Assembly: GCF_039535235.1 (NCBI RefSeq)
Contig: NZ_BAAAWU010000001.1
Location: 1,984,001-2,048,000 of the forward strand
Direction: 5' to 3'
Origin: Streptomyces roseoviridis
Lineage (GTDB): Bacteria > Actinomycetota > Actinomycetes > Streptomycetales > Streptomycetaceae
DNA: 64,000 nucleotides
The notes below the pieces were generated by a model. The model had not been told where the DNA came from, did not search any database, and was given only the letters and a program-made list of their open reading frames with translations. This document shows positions 34,383-43,070 of the stretch, piece after piece; the stretch's first letter is position 1, and each line of letters opens with the position of its first letter. A program made the translations under genes and the position numbers.

Positions 34383-35219
34383 TCAGCGGCCCACGTCGGC
34401 CAGTTTGGCTCGAAGCTGGAGGACGGACTTGGTGTGGATCTGGCTGACGCGGCTCTCGGTGACGCCGAGGACGTGGCCGATCTCGGCGAGGGTGAGGCCC
34501 TCGTAGTAGTAGAGCGTGACGACGGTCTTCTCGCGCTCGGGGAGCGTGTTGATGGCCCGGGCGAGGAGCCGGCGCAGTTCGCGGTCCTCGGCGACCTCCA
34601 CCGGGTTGTCGGCGGCGGTGTCCTCCAGGGTGTCCATGAGGGAGAGCCGGTCGCCGCCTTCTCCGCCGACGTGCAGGAGTTCTTCGAGGGCGACGACGTT
34701 GGCCAGGGACAACTGGCTGAAGACGGCGTGGAGTTCGTCGAGGGTGATGCCCATCTCGTCGGCGACCTCTGCCTCGGAGGGGGTGCGGCGCAGCTGTGCT
34801 TCGAGGGTGGCGTAGGCGCGTTCGACGTTGCGGGCCTTCTGGCGTACGGAGCGCGGGATCCAGTCGAGGGCGCGGAGTTCGTCGATCATGGCGCCGCGGA
34901 TGCGGGTGATCGCGTAGGTCTCGAATTTGATGGCGCGTTCGACGTCGAATTTCTCGATGGCGTCGATGAGCCCGAAGACTCCGGAGGAGACGAAGTCGGC
35001 TTGTTCGACGTTGGAGGGCAGTCCGACGCTGACGCGTCCGGCGACGTATTTGACGAGGGGCGAGTAGTGCAGGATCAGCTGTTCCCGCAGCCGTTCGTCG
35101 CCGGTTTCCTTGTACGAGCGCCACAGCTCGTCGAGCGAGGTCGGTGCGGGTGGTCGCACGGTGCCCCGGGCTGCTGGGGGCACCGCAGCGCGGTCAGACC
35201 CGGAGGTGTGCTGGGGCAT
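34383..35219 (-). CDS. whiG: RNA polymerase sigma factor WhiG
   Basis: WhiG (278 residues) is a FliA-type sigma factor that commits aerial hyphae to sporulation. Region 2 ([65 protein letters not shown]) and region 4 ([37 protein letters not shown]) are complete. The start MPQHTSGSD at 35219 agrees with the length of about 280 known for WhiG. In known streptomycetes the factor is held by RsiG with c-di-GMP and repressed by BldD; no rsiG lies in this window. GTGAG direct repeats lie upstream at 35287-35305. Confidence 0.95.
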   Translation of the reverse strand: MPQHTSGSDRAAVPPAARGTVRPPAPTSLDELWRSYKETGDERLREQLILHYSPLVKYVAGRVSVGLPSNVEQADFVSSGVFGLIDAIEKFDVERAIKFETYAITRIRGAMIDELRALDWIPRSVRQKARNVERAYATLEAQLRRTPSEAEVADEMGITLDELHAVFSQLSLANVVALEELLHVGGEGGDRLSLMDTLEDTAADNPVEVAEDRELRRLLARAINTLPEREKTVVTLYYYEGLTLAEIGHVLGVTESRVSQIHTKSVLQLRAKLADVGR

Positions 35220-35446
35220 GCGTTGCCTTGAGCCGTTCTGCTGTCGGGTGCGGAGGAGTCGGTCCGGTCGCGGGGCGGGGGATCCTCGTGAGCGTAGCGT
35301 GAGTGGACGATCGCGGTGCGCGAACATCGGGGGTTGCCGCCGGTCCGGGTGGCCGGCGTCGTCCAGGTCTTCGAACGGGGGCCGTGGCGCGGGTCGGCCC
35401 CTCGGGTGCGGCCGAGAGAACTCGATTGCTCATCGGCCTCACCTTT

Positions 35447-36808
35447 TCACCCGATTGCGTCGGGTCGACAGGCGCCATGCCGGGTGTTCGAGCGTTCTGT
35501 GCGGGTGTTCGTCAACCGCCAGTGGTCCTGTCGTCGTTCGACGAACCCGAGGGAGTGGAGTTCGTAGAGCTTGGCGAGGGTGTGGTCGGGGTGGGTGCCG
35601 GCGCGGGCGGCGATGGTGGTGAGGGAGGCGGGCTCGCGGGCGGGGAGGGCTTCGAGGACGCGGGCGGTGTCGGGGGCGAGGAGGTCGCGGGGCAGGACGG
35701 GGCCGCGGCGGGGTGGGGCGAGGTCGCCGACGGATCCGACGAGTTCGATGATCTCGGCGGCGTCGGTGACGAGGGTGGCTTCGCCGCGGAGGAGTTCGTG
35801 GACTCCGGCGGACAGGCCGCTGGTGACGGGGCCGGGGACGCCCATGGTGTGGCGGCCGAGGCGGGTGGCGGCGCGGGCGGTGACGAGGGAGCCGCTGCGG
35901 TATTCGGCTTCGACGACGACGGTGCCGCGGGTGAGGGCGGCGATGACGCGGTTGCGGAGGACGAAGCGGCTGCGGGTGGGGTGGGCGCCGGGTGGGAGTT
36001 CGCCGATGATCAGGCCCTGTTCGGCGATGCGGCCGAGGAGGCCGGCGTGGCCGCGGGGGTAGGGGGTGTCGACTCCGCAGGCGAGGACGGCGATGGTGGC
36101 GCCGCCGCCGGCGAGGGCGCCGCGGTGGGCGGCGCCGTCGATGCCGAAGGCGGCGCCGGAGACGACGACCCAGCCGCGTTCGGCGAGTCCGGCGGCGAGG
36201 GTGGTGGCGGTGTGGGCGCCGTAGGGGGTGCAGGTGCGGGCGCCGACGAGGGCGACGGAGCGGAGGGCCCAGGTGCGGAGGGGGGCGGGGCCTCGGGTCC
36301 ACAGGCCGATGGGGCGGGCGTCGCCGAGGTCGTCGAGTTGGGTGGGCCAGTCGGTGTCGCCGGGGATGAGGAAGTGTCCGCCGAGGCGGGTGATGAGGTC
36401 GAGGTCGTGTTCGGGTGTGGCGGTGCGGGCGCGGCGTCGCCAGGTGGCGATGCGGGCTTCTCCGGTGCCGGGGAAGTCGTCGGCGTGGGGGCTGGGGTCG
36501 GTACGGGTGGGGTGCGGGGGCTTCGCGGGTCGTCCGGGGCCGGGGTCGGGTGGTGCGGGGTGGGTGTGGGCGGGCCGGGGGCGGGGGTCGGGTGCTGCGG
36601 GGGGTGTGCGGGGCGGGGTGTCCGGTTCGGCGGGGTCCCAGGGGGTGGGGTGGCGTGGGGTGTCGTTCTGGTGGAGGAGGCGGAGGAGGTGGACTGCTCC
36701 GTGGCGGCGGAGGGCGCGGCCGGCGTGTTCGTCGCCGGGTTCGATGATGTGGGTGAGGGCGGCGCGGGCGAGGCGTTCGGCTTCGTGGTGGTGGGGTGTG
36801 GTGGTCAT
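35447..36808 (-). CDS. dprA: DNA processing protein DprA
   Basis: DprA (453 residues) binds single-stranded DNA and loads RecA in transformation. The Rossmann core is clear: VALVGARTCTPYG, VVVSGAAFGIDGAAHRGAL, TIAVLACGVDTPYPRGH and VVVEAEYRSGSLVTARAA. A winged-helix C-terminal domain follows (LTTIAARAGTHPDHTLAKLYEL). The N-terminal quarter is Pro-rich and poorly conserved. The start ATG 36808 overlaps the comM stop. The upstream frame is a long shadow of comM. No other competence genes are here, so its role may be in recombination. Confidence 0.92.
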   Translation of the reverse strand: MTTTPHHHEAERLARAALTHIIEPGDEHAGRALRRHGAVHLLRLLHQNDTPRHPTPWDPAEPDTPPRTPPAAPDPRPRPAHTHPAPPDPGPGRPAKPPHPTRTDPSPHADDFPGTGEARIATWRRRARTATPEHDLDLITRLGGHFLIPGDTDWPTQLDDLGDARPIGLWTRGPAPLRTWALRSVALVGARTCTPYGAHTATTLAAGLAERGWVVVSGAAFGIDGAAHRGALAGGGATIAVLACGVDTPYPRGHAGLLGRIAEQGLIIGELPPGAHPTRSRFVLRNRVIAALTRGTVVVEAEYRSGSLVTARAATRLGRHTMGVPGPVTSGLSAGVHELLRGEATLVTDAAEIIELVGSVGDLAPPRRGPVLPRDLLAPDTARVLEALPAREPASLTTIAARAGTHPDHTLAKLYELHSLGFVERRQDHWRLTNTRTERSNTRHGACRPDAIG

Positions 36809-38418
36809 CGCCACTCCCCCGCCGCGACGGGGACGCCTCGGGTGATGCCGGTGCGCAGTTCGAGGGCGAGGGCGATGTCGTCGGCTTCGGGGCGGTCGTG
36901 TCCGGCGAGGTCGGCGACGGTCCAGGCGACGCGGAGGACTCGGTCGAGGCCCCGGGCGGTGAGCAGGCCGCGTTCGATGTCGCGTTCGGCGGCGGCGAGG
37001 GCGCCGGGGCGGGCGAGGAATCGGGTGCGGAGTTCGTGTCCGGGGATTTCGCTGTTGACGGTCCAGGGGGTGCCGTCGAGGCGGGCGGCCGCGCGGGCCC
37101 TGGCTTCGTGGACGCGGGCGGCGACGGTGGTGCTGGGTTCGCCGCGTCCGCCGTGGCCGAGGAGGTCGGAGCGGTGGACGGGTTCGACCTGGACGCGGAG
37201 GTCGACGCGGTCGAGGAGGGGGCCGGAGAGGCGGGCCTGGTAGCGGCGGATGAGGGAGGCGGGGCATTCGCAGCCGGCGCCGTGGAGGGTGTGCCGGCCG
37301 CAGGGGCAGGGGTTGGCGGCGAGGGCGAGCAGGAAGCGGGCGGGGAGGCGGACGACGCCGGCGGCGCGGGCGACGACGACGTGGCCGGATTCGAGGGGTT
37401 GTCGGAGGGCGTCGAGGGCTTTGGAGGAGAACTCGGGGGCTTCGTCGAGGAAGAGCACGCCGCGGTGGGCGAGGGAGACGGCGCCGGGGCGGGGCAGTCC
37501 GTTGCCGCCGCCGACGAGGGACTGCATGGTCGCGGAGTGGTGGGGTGCGCAGTAGGGCGGGCGGTGGACGAGGGGTTCGCCGGGCGGGAGGATGCCGGCG
37601 ACCGAGTGGACGGCGGTGACTTCGAGGGATTCCTGGCGGGTGAGGGGCGGCAGGATGCCGGGGAGGCGTTCGGCGAGCATGGTCTTGCCTGCTCCGGGTG
37701 GGCCGGTCAGCAGGAGGTGGTGGCTGCCGGCGGCGGCGATCTCGAGGGCGCGGCGGGCGGTGTGCTGTCCGGCGACGTCGGCGAGGTCGGGTCCGTCGGT
37801 GGGGTCGGCGGCGAGTCCGGTGCCGATGCCCGCTCCGGGGACGAGGAGTCCGGCGAGCATGGGGTCGGGGCGGCCTTCTTCGTGGGGTTCTTCTTCGGGG
37901 ACGGGTTCGTCGGTGAGGACGGCGATGAGCTGGCGCAGGCTGCGGATGCCGAGGACGGAGATGCCGGGGACGAGGGCGGCTTCGCCGGCGGTCTGTTCGG
38001 GGACGACGACCTGCCGGTAGCCGGCGTCGGCGGCGGCGAGGACGGCGGGCAGGACGCCGCGGACGGGGCGGACGCGGCCGTCGAGGCCGAGTTCGCCGAT
38101 GAGGACGAGGTCGGCGATGGTGCGGGGGTCGATGCGTTCGGCGGCGCCGAGGACGGCTGCGGCGACGGCCAGGTCGAAACCGCTGCCTCCTTTGGGGACG
38201 GAGGCGGGGCTGAGGCCGACGGTGAGTTTCTTCTGGGGCCATTCGGCGTCGGAGTTGACGATGGCGGCGCGGACGCGGTCGCGGCTTTCGGTGAGGCTCT
38301 TGTCGGGGAGGCCGACGAGGGTGAAGGCGGCGACTCCGGCTTCCAGGTCTGCCTGGACCTCGACGACGACGCCTTCGACGCCGACGAGGGCGACGGAGCA
38401 GGTGCGGGCGAATCCCAT
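36805..38418 (-). CDS. comM: ComM/YifB family Mg-chelatase-like AAA+ ATPase
   Basis: ComM (537 residues) is a helicase-type AAA+ ATPase that extends heteroduplexes in natural transformation. The N-terminal domain starts [16 protein letters not shown] and carries GLPDKSLTESRDRVRAA. Walker A is LLLTGPPGAGKTMLAERLPG and Walker B GVLFLDEAPEF. The C-terminal part contains the four-cysteine set with NPCPCG and GAGCEC. ATGA overlaps link it to yraN upstream and dprA downstream, the usual yraN-comM-dprA cluster of Actinobacteria. Confidence 0.93.
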   Translation of the reverse strand: MGFARTCSVALVGVEGVVVEVQADLEAGVAAFTLVGLPDKSLTESRDRVRAAIVNSDAEWPQKKLTVGLSPASVPKGGSGFDLAVAAAVLGAAERIDPRTIADLVLIGELGLDGRVRPVRGVLPAVLAAADAGYRQVVVPEQTAGEAALVPGISVLGIRSLRQLIAVLTDEPVPEEEPHEEGRPDPMLAGLLVPGAGIGTGLAADPTDGPDLADVAGQHTARRALEIAAAGSHHLLLTGPPGAGKTMLAERLPGILPPLTRQESLEVTAVHSVAGILPPGEPLVHRPPYCAPHHSATMQSLVGGGNGLPRPGAVSLAHRGVLFLDEAPEFSSKALDALRQPLESGHVVVARAAGVVRLPARFLLALAANPCPCGRHTLHGAGCECPASLIRRYQARLSGPLLDRVDLRVQVEPVHRSDLLGHGGRGEPSTTVAARVHEARARAAARLDGTPWTVNSEIPGHELRTRFLARPGALAAAERDIERGLLTARGLDRVLRVAWTVADLAGHDRPEADDIALALELRTGITRGVPVAAGEWR

Positions 38419-38795
38419 CAGGCCACCCCTCGGGCGTGGGTGACGACGGGTGCGCCGCGGTGGGGCAGGACGACGCCGATGAGGTCGATGCGGACGTTTC
38501 CGCCGGGGGGTGGGCCGCCGTGGCGGTGGAGCCAGCAGGCGGCGAGGCGGCGCAGCCGTTCGGCCTTGCGGGGGGTGACGGCGGCCATGGGGTGTTCGTA
38601 GGCTCCGCCGCGGCGGGTCTTGACCTCGCAGACGACGAGGGTGTCGCCGTCGCGGGCGACGATGTCGATCTCTCCGGTGCGGCCGCATCGCCAGTTCCTG
38701 GCGATGACGTGCAGTCCGGTGGCGGTGAGCCGGCGGGCGGCGAGTTCTTCTCCGTACCGTCCGAGGGCTTCGCGGGCGGTTGTCGTGGCGTTCAT
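38418..38795 (-). CDS. YraN/UPF0102 family endonuclease-like protein
   Basis: This 125-residue protein has the Holliday-junction-resolvase-like fold of UPF0102. The nuclease core is visible as [20 protein letters not shown] [25 protein letters not shown], with the D-x(n)-E-x-K residues. The ATG at 38795 lies seven bases behind GGAGGTGG. It is the first gene of the yraN-comM-dprA operon. Its cellular substrate is not known; a role in DNA processing fits the neighbours. Confidence 0.9.
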   Translation of the reverse strand: MNATTTAREALGRYGEELAARRLTATGLHVIARNWRCGRTGEIDIVARDGDTLVVCEVKTRRGGAYEHPMAAVTPRKAERLRRLAACWLHRHGGPPPGGNVRIDLIGVVLPHRGAPVVTHARGVA

Positions 38796-38850
38796 TCGGT
38801 ACCACCTCCGGCACCGACTGTGACGCACGGTGACGGAGCGTGTGCGAGCC

Positions 38851-38877
38851 TGTGGACAGGCGGCCCGCTGTGGATAA
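38851..38877 (-). promoter_or_regulatory. Second pair of DnaA-box-like 9-mers, 18 bp apart
   Basis: On the minus strand TTATCCACA (38877-38869), the consensus bacterial box, and CTGTCCACA (38859-38851) are in tandem. They lie 56 to 82 bases upstream of the yraN start. Spacing equals that of the pair at 33127-33153. Confidence 0.5.
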
Positions 38878-38936
38878 CCGGGCCACCCTCGCGGGTGGTT
38901 CCGGCTTCGGTTTCCGTGCCGGCCGCGGCCGGGGCG

Positions 38937-39245
38937 TCAGCTGCCGGGGAGTTCGAGGTCGCTCTTGTTGAGCTCCTCGATGTTCACGTCCTTGAAGGTC
39001 AGGACGCGGACCTGCTTGACGAAGCGGGCGGGCCGGTACATGTCCCAGACCCAGGCGTCGGCCATGGAGACCTCGAAGAAGACCTCGCCCTGGACCGAGT
39101 GGACCTGCATCTCGTAGTCGTTGGTGAGGTAGAAGCGCCGCTCGGTCTCGATCACGTATTTGAACAGCCCGACGACATCGCGGTACTCCCGGTAGAGCTT
39201 CAGCTCCATCTCGGTCTCGTACTTCTCGAGGTCCTCGGCGCTCAT
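38937..39245 (-). CDS. DUF2469 family protein
   Basis: The 102-residue protein is one of the small conserved Actinobacteria proteins of DUF2469. It starts MSAEDLEKYETEMELKLYRE and contains YREYRDVVGLFKYVIETERRFYL (Y, R, E and F-Y pattern) and WVWDMYRPARFVKQVRVLTF. The function is unknown. The gene sits between NUDIX and yraN, its usual position in the genus. The ATG at 39245 has a purine-rich GAAGGGGAA in front. Confidence 0.88.
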   Translation of the reverse strand: MSAEDLEKYETEMELKLYREYRDVVGLFKYVIETERRFYLTNDYEMQVHSVQGEVFFEVSMADAWVWDMYRPARFVKQVRVLTFKDVNIEELNKSDLELPGS

Positions 39246-39300
39246 GGCATGTTCCCCTTCAGCCGTGCGTCCCCCTATTGTGCGCCAGTCGTCCGGGCCC

Positions 39301-39903
39301 CTAAACGATTTCGGGGGCGAGAACGAGCGGCGCGCTCGGAGGTCCTTCGTCGAGCAGCGTCTGGAGCAGCTCGGCCAGTCTGTTGGGGTACACCGTCTCA
39401 CGGGCCGCCGACAGTTCGGCGGAGGTCCACCACCTCAGCCCCGCGACGCTGCGGGCCTCCAGCTCGGTGAGGGCGGTGGGAGCGGTGGCGGTCTGGGTGG
39501 TGCGGGCGAGGTAGTACCACTCGTCCTGGTTCCAGCGGCGCCCGGCGAAGGGGAAGGAGCAGAAGCGCCGCCACAGCACCGGTCCGAGCCGGACGTCGGT
39601 GATGCCGGTCTCCTCGGTGAGTTCGCGCAGGGCGGCCTGTTCGCGGGTCTCCTCGCCCTCCAGGCCGCCGCCGGGTGTGAACCACCAGGTCTGGGCGGGG
39701 TCGTCGGGCTCGTAGCCGTGGAGGAGCAGGATGCGGTCGTCGGGGTCGAGCAGCACGACGCGTGCCACGCGGCGCGGCTCCACCGCCGGGGCGTCCGCAC
39801 CACCGTCCGCGTACCCGGCGGCCTCCGCACCACCCCCGGCACCCCCGGCGCCCTCGGCCTCCCCGGCCGTCTGCTCGGCTCGCTCCTGTTCCGTTTCGCT
39901 CAT
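39301..39903 (-). CDS. NUDIX hydrolase
   Basis: The 200-residue enzyme hydrolyses a nucleoside diphosphate linked to another moiety. The Nudix box GGGLEGEETREQAALRELTEETGI is complete (G-x5-E-x7-REUxEExGU, with catalytic Glu residues in REL-EE). The N-terminal 45 residues are low-complexity Ala/Gly/Glu. The ATG at 39903 is five bases past the end of sipZ. It is probably cotranscribed with sipZ. The substrate is unknown. Confidence 0.85.
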   Translation of the reverse strand: MSETEQERAEQTAGEAEGAGGAGGGAEAAGYADGGADAPAVEPRRVARVVLLDPDDRILLLHGYEPDDPAQTWWFTPGGGLEGEETREQAALRELTEETGITDVRLGPVLWRRFCSFPFAGRRWNQDEWYYLARTTQTATAPTALTELEARSVAGLRWWTSAELSAARETVYPNRLAELLQTLLDEGPPSAPLVLAPEIV

Positions 39904-39907
39904 GCGC

Positions 39908-40738
39908 TCAGCTCGCCTTCTGCCCGGGGCGCGCCTGCTGTCCGGCGCTGACCTGCTGCCCGGCGCTCGCCTTCCGTCCGAGCGCACGGGCCACCGGCCC
40001 GTACGCCGCTCCGCCCAGGATCAGTACACACCCGGCGACGATCGCGAAGAAGAGGAGGGCGATGGGGCCGGGCCGTGAGATGCCTCCGGGGAGGGCGGCG
40101 AACGGCGCGGGCCGCTCCACGACGCCCTTGGCGGGCCAGGCGACGGCGTCGACGCGGGCGACGACGGCCGAGCGCGGTACGGAGCCCCGCCCGGCCTCCT
40201 GGAGGTGGGCGCGGGAGTCCATCGAGGTGTGCCGCTCGTCGCCGAGCAGGAAGAGGTTCCCGGCCGGCACGGTGACCGAGAACTTCTGCCCGGAGGCGGG
40301 CTTTCCGGCCGGCAGATACGGTTCGTCGACGGGGGTGCCGTTGAGGGTGAGGCGGCCGTCGGCGCCGCAGCAGGCGACGGTGTCGCCGCCGACGGCGACG
40401 ACCCGCTTGACCATGGTGACGTCGCCCCACAGCGGGTCCTGGAAGACGACGATGTCGCCGCGCTTCACGTCGGCACCGTCGACGCGCTGGGCGAGCACCT
40501 TGGAGCCGACGTCGAGGGTCGGTGTCATGGAGTCGCTGGGCACGGAGAACGGCTGGTAGAGCACGGCCGCGACGACGAATCCGCCGAGGAAGAGGACACA
40601 GCCGACGGCCACGGCCAGCCCCGACAGGACACTGCCGAGGCGGCCGCGGCCGGCCTTCGTACGCGGTGGGAGCGGCGGGAGCGGCGGGACGCGCCCGCCG
40701 CTCACGTCACTCGTGTCGTCGTTGGTGTCGACGCTCAT
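39908..40738 (-). CDS. sipZ: Type I signal peptidase, SipZ-like
   Basis: This 276-residue enzyme cleaves signal peptides at the outer face of the membrane. The N-terminal helix is SGLAVAVGCVLFLGGFVVAAVLY, the nucleophile is in VPSDSMTPTL and the general-base Lys is in MVKRVVAVGGD. A second helix near the C-terminus (LLFFAIVAGCVLILGGAAYG) is typical of Streptomyces SipX/Y/Z. It is the last of four tandem signal peptidase genes and heads the downstream NUDIX gene. The letter is assigned by order as in S. lividans and is an inference. Confidence 0.87.
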   Translation of the reverse strand: MSVDTNDDTSDVSGGRVPPLPPLPPRTKAGRGRLGSVLSGLAVAVGCVLFLGGFVVAAVLYQPFSVPSDSMTPTLDVGSKVLAQRVDGADVKRGDIVVFQDPLWGDVTMVKRVVAVGGDTVACCGADGRLTLNGTPVDEPYLPAGKPASGQKFSVTVPAGNLFLLGDERHTSMDSRAHLQEAGRGSVPRSAVVARVDAVAWPAKGVVERPAPFAALPGGISRPGPIALLFFAIVAGCVLILGGAAYGPVARALGRKASAGQQVSAGQQARPGQKAS

Positions 40739-40804
40739 GGGCACCTCGGAGGATCCGCGGGCCGTCCGTGCGACGGCCAGGGACCGCACCCTACCCGCGG
40801 GTCG

Positions 40805-42025
40805 CTACCCGGCGGTACGGGCGGAGCCCGCCGTCTCGCGCAGGGTGCGCCGCTTGCGCCGCCACAGCACCAGCGGGAGCGCGCCGGCGAGTCCGGCCGC
40901 GCCGGGGGCGACGGCGAGGGCCTGGCCGAGGCCCGGCTGGTCGAAGGTGTCGGGGACCGGAAGGGTGGCCCAGCGGGTCACCGGCCAGGCGATGACGACC
41001 GCGCGGCCGACGACCTCGTCGTTGGAGACGGTGCCGCCGCCGGGGAGCTCCATGTGGAAGCGGGAGTCGAGCGAGTTCTGGCGGTTGTCGCCCATGACCC
41101 AGATGCGGCCGTCGGGGACCTTGACCGGCCCGAAGGCGGGGTCGCAGGGCACCGAGCCGGGGTGGAGGTAGGCGCTCTCGTCCAGCTCCTTGCCGTTGAC
41201 GACGACCTTGCCGCCCTCCTTGCAGGAGACGGTGTCGCCGCCGACCGCGATGACCCGCTTGATCAGGTCCTTCTCCTCGGCGGACGGCATGAGGCCGATG
41301 AAGCTGAGGACCTTCTGCAGGGCGTTCGGCTCGGGGGCCTTGCTCTCCTCGAGCCAGCCGCCCGGGTCGTGGAAGACGACGACCTCGCCGCGGTCGGGCT
41401 CGGCGCCGAACCACGGGGTGAGCTTGTCGACGAGGACCCGGTCGCCGCGCTGCAGCGTGTTCATCATCGAGTCCGAGGGGATCGAGAACGCCTGCACGAG
41501 GAAGGTCTTGATCAGCAGCGCCAGGACGAGCGCGATGCCGATGAGGAGGGGCAGTTCCTTCCAGAAGGAGCGCGGCCTTCTGGGGTCGCGGCCGTCGTGT
41601 CCTTCTCGGCCGGTGGTCTCGTCGCCACCGTCGCCGTGCCCCGCGTCCTGGCCCTCGCCCTGACCGTCACCCTGCCCGTCACCGTGTCCGTCGCGGTGTC
41701 CGTCACCGTCTCCGGGGACGGCGCCGGGGATACCGCCGGGCCGGAAGCCGTCACCGCGCCCGGATCCGTCGCCGCGCCCGGGTCCGTCGCCGCCGTCGGA
41801 CGCTGTGCCGCCCGGCCCGCCGGAAGGCGCCTGGTGGCCCAGGTCAGGCCGCTGGTCGGAGCGCGGACCGCTTGGAGGATCGGCTGGCGGTTCGGTTCGC
41901 GGATCGGGGTCCTGGCGGCCCGTGGAGTCATCCGTCATGGCCGCCGCCGGTGCGGGCCGCTCGGGCCTCTTCTCGGGCTCGCCGTGTCCGGACCGTGCGC
42001 CGACGGCCAAATCCCCCACATCCAC
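40805..42025 (-). CDS. sipY: Type I signal peptidase, SipY-like
   Basis: The 406-residue protein has a 140-residue cytoplasmic tail with imperfect Asp/Gly/His repeats (GDGHGDGQ-like). The helix WKELPLLIGIALVLALLIKTFLV and the motif IPSDSMMNTL (Ser) and LIKRVIAVGGD (Lys) follow. A C-terminal helix precedes a basic end. The start GTG 42025 follows GGAG by six bases and lies inside sipX; ATG 41938 would shorten the tail. Reported S. lividans SipY is the main secretory peptidase, so this copy may be too. Confidence 0.85.
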   Translation of the reverse strand: MDVGDLAVGARSGHGEPEKRPERPAPAAAMTDDSTGRQDPDPRTEPPADPPSGPRSDQRPDLGHQAPSGGPGGTASDGGDGPGRGDGSGRGDGFRPGGIPGAVPGDGDGHRDGHGDGQGDGQGEGQDAGHGDGGDETTGREGHDGRDPRRPRSFWKELPLLIGIALVLALLIKTFLVQAFSIPSDSMMNTLQRGDRVLVDKLTPWFGAEPDRGEVVVFHDPGGWLEESKAPEPNALQKVLSFIGLMPSAEEKDLIKRVIAVGGDTVSCKEGGKVVVNGKELDESAYLHPGSVPCDPAFGPVKVPDGRIWVMGDNRQNSLDSRFHMELPGGGTVSNDEVVGRAVVIAWPVTRWATLPVPDTFDQPGLGQALAVAPGAAGLAGALPLVLWRRKRRTLRETAGSARTAG

Positions 42026-43070
42026 TCCTCACTCCGTGCAATCGCCCGTCCCAGGACAGGGACAGGCCCACCACTCCCATAACGAGCAGAAGTTCCGCAG
42101 GGGTCGGGAGCCAGGGCAATCCGTTCGTGTTCCGCTGGGACACACTATGCGACGGGCCCCCCGCCTCGGCCGCGCGCACCGCGCCGCCGTCCGGGACGGA
42201 CGCGAACGCGGACCGCTCCTCCAGGCGCCGCCAGTGGCCCACGGGCCAGGCGATGACGACGGCGCGGCCCACCACCTGGTCCTCGGAGACGGTGCCGTGG
42301 TCCTTCTCGTCGAGGTGGAAGCGCGAGTCGGCCGAGTCGGACCGGTGGTCGCCGAGCACGAAGATCCGGCCCGGCGGGACCTTCACCTCGAAGGGGATCG
42401 TCGACGGCGCGTTCCCGGGGTGCAGATACGGTTCCTCCACCGGTACGCCGTTGACCGTGAGCCTGCCGTCCTCGCCGCAGCACTTCACGGTGTCCCCGCC
42501 GACCGCGACCACCCGCTTGATCAGGTCCTGCTCGTCGGCCGAGGGCAGCAGTCCGATGAAGGTCAGGGCCTGTTTGAGCTGCTTGACGCCGACGGGGTCG
42601 TCGGCCGGCGGCGCGGGGTCCTGCTGGAGCCAGTTGCCGGGGTCCCTGAAGACGACGACGTCGCCGCGCTGCGGGGTGGCCCCGAACCAGGGTGTCAGTT
42701 TGTCGACGAGCACCCGGTCGTCGATCCGGATGGTCTGCTCCATCGACCCGGAGGGGATGACGAAGGCCTGCACCAGGAAGGTCTTCAGGGCCAGGGCGAT
42801 GAGGACGGCGACGGTGAGGAGGAGCGGGATCTCCGTGACGGCGGAGCGCCGCCGGCGCCGCTTGACCTTGCGGGCGAGTCTGCGCCGCTCGGCCCGCCCG
42901 TGCGGCGCACGGCCCTCGCCGCCGCTGTGTCGCCCCTCGCGGGGCCGCCGACCCCCGCCGCGGGTCCCGGTCTCGCCGCCCCGTCGGCCCTCGCCGCCGG
43001 CGCCGTCGCCGCCGCGCGGCCCGGGTCCGGCGGCCCGGCGGCCGGCGGGGGTCTTGCCCCGTCTACCCAT
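41928..43070 (-). CDS. sipX: Type I signal peptidase, SipX-like
   Basis: The 380-residue protein has a Gly/Arg-rich basic tail, then the helix SAVTEIPLLLTVAVLIALALKTF, Ser in IPSGSMEQTI and Lys in LIKRVVAVGGD. A C-terminal helix (ELLLVMGVVGLSLSW) is followed by about 45 residues that share DNA with the start of sipY in another frame. This 98-bp same-strand overlap is long and could mean that the sipY start is later. It overlaps sipW by eight bases at its start. Confidence 0.85.
   Translation of the reverse strand: MGRRGKTPAGRRAAGPGPRGGDGAGGEGRRGGETGTRGGGRRPREGRHSGGEGRAPHGRAERRRLARKVKRRRRRSAVTEIPLLLTVAVLIALALKTFLVQAFVIPSGSMEQTIRIDDRVLVDKLTPWFGATPQRGDVVVFRDPGNWLQQDPAPPADDPVGVKQLKQALTFIGLLPSADEQDLIKRVVAVGGDTVKCCGEDGRLTVNGVPVEEPYLHPGNAPSTIPFEVKVPPGRIFVLGDHRSDSADSRFHLDEKDHGTVSEDQVVGRAVVIAWPVGHWRRLEERSAFASVPDGGAVRAAEAGGPSHSVSQRNTNGLPWLPTPAELLLVMGVVGLSLSWDGRLHGVRSGCGGFGRRRTVRTRRAREEARAARTGGGHDG

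Noticed and set aside
35303..37243. A 646-codon Gly/Ala-rich plus-strand frame and its neighbour at 36796-38601
   Set aside because: Both are antisense to dprA and comM, whose motifs are intact. The glycine-alanine composition comes from reversed codons and does not indicate a PE_PGRS-like or silk-like protein.
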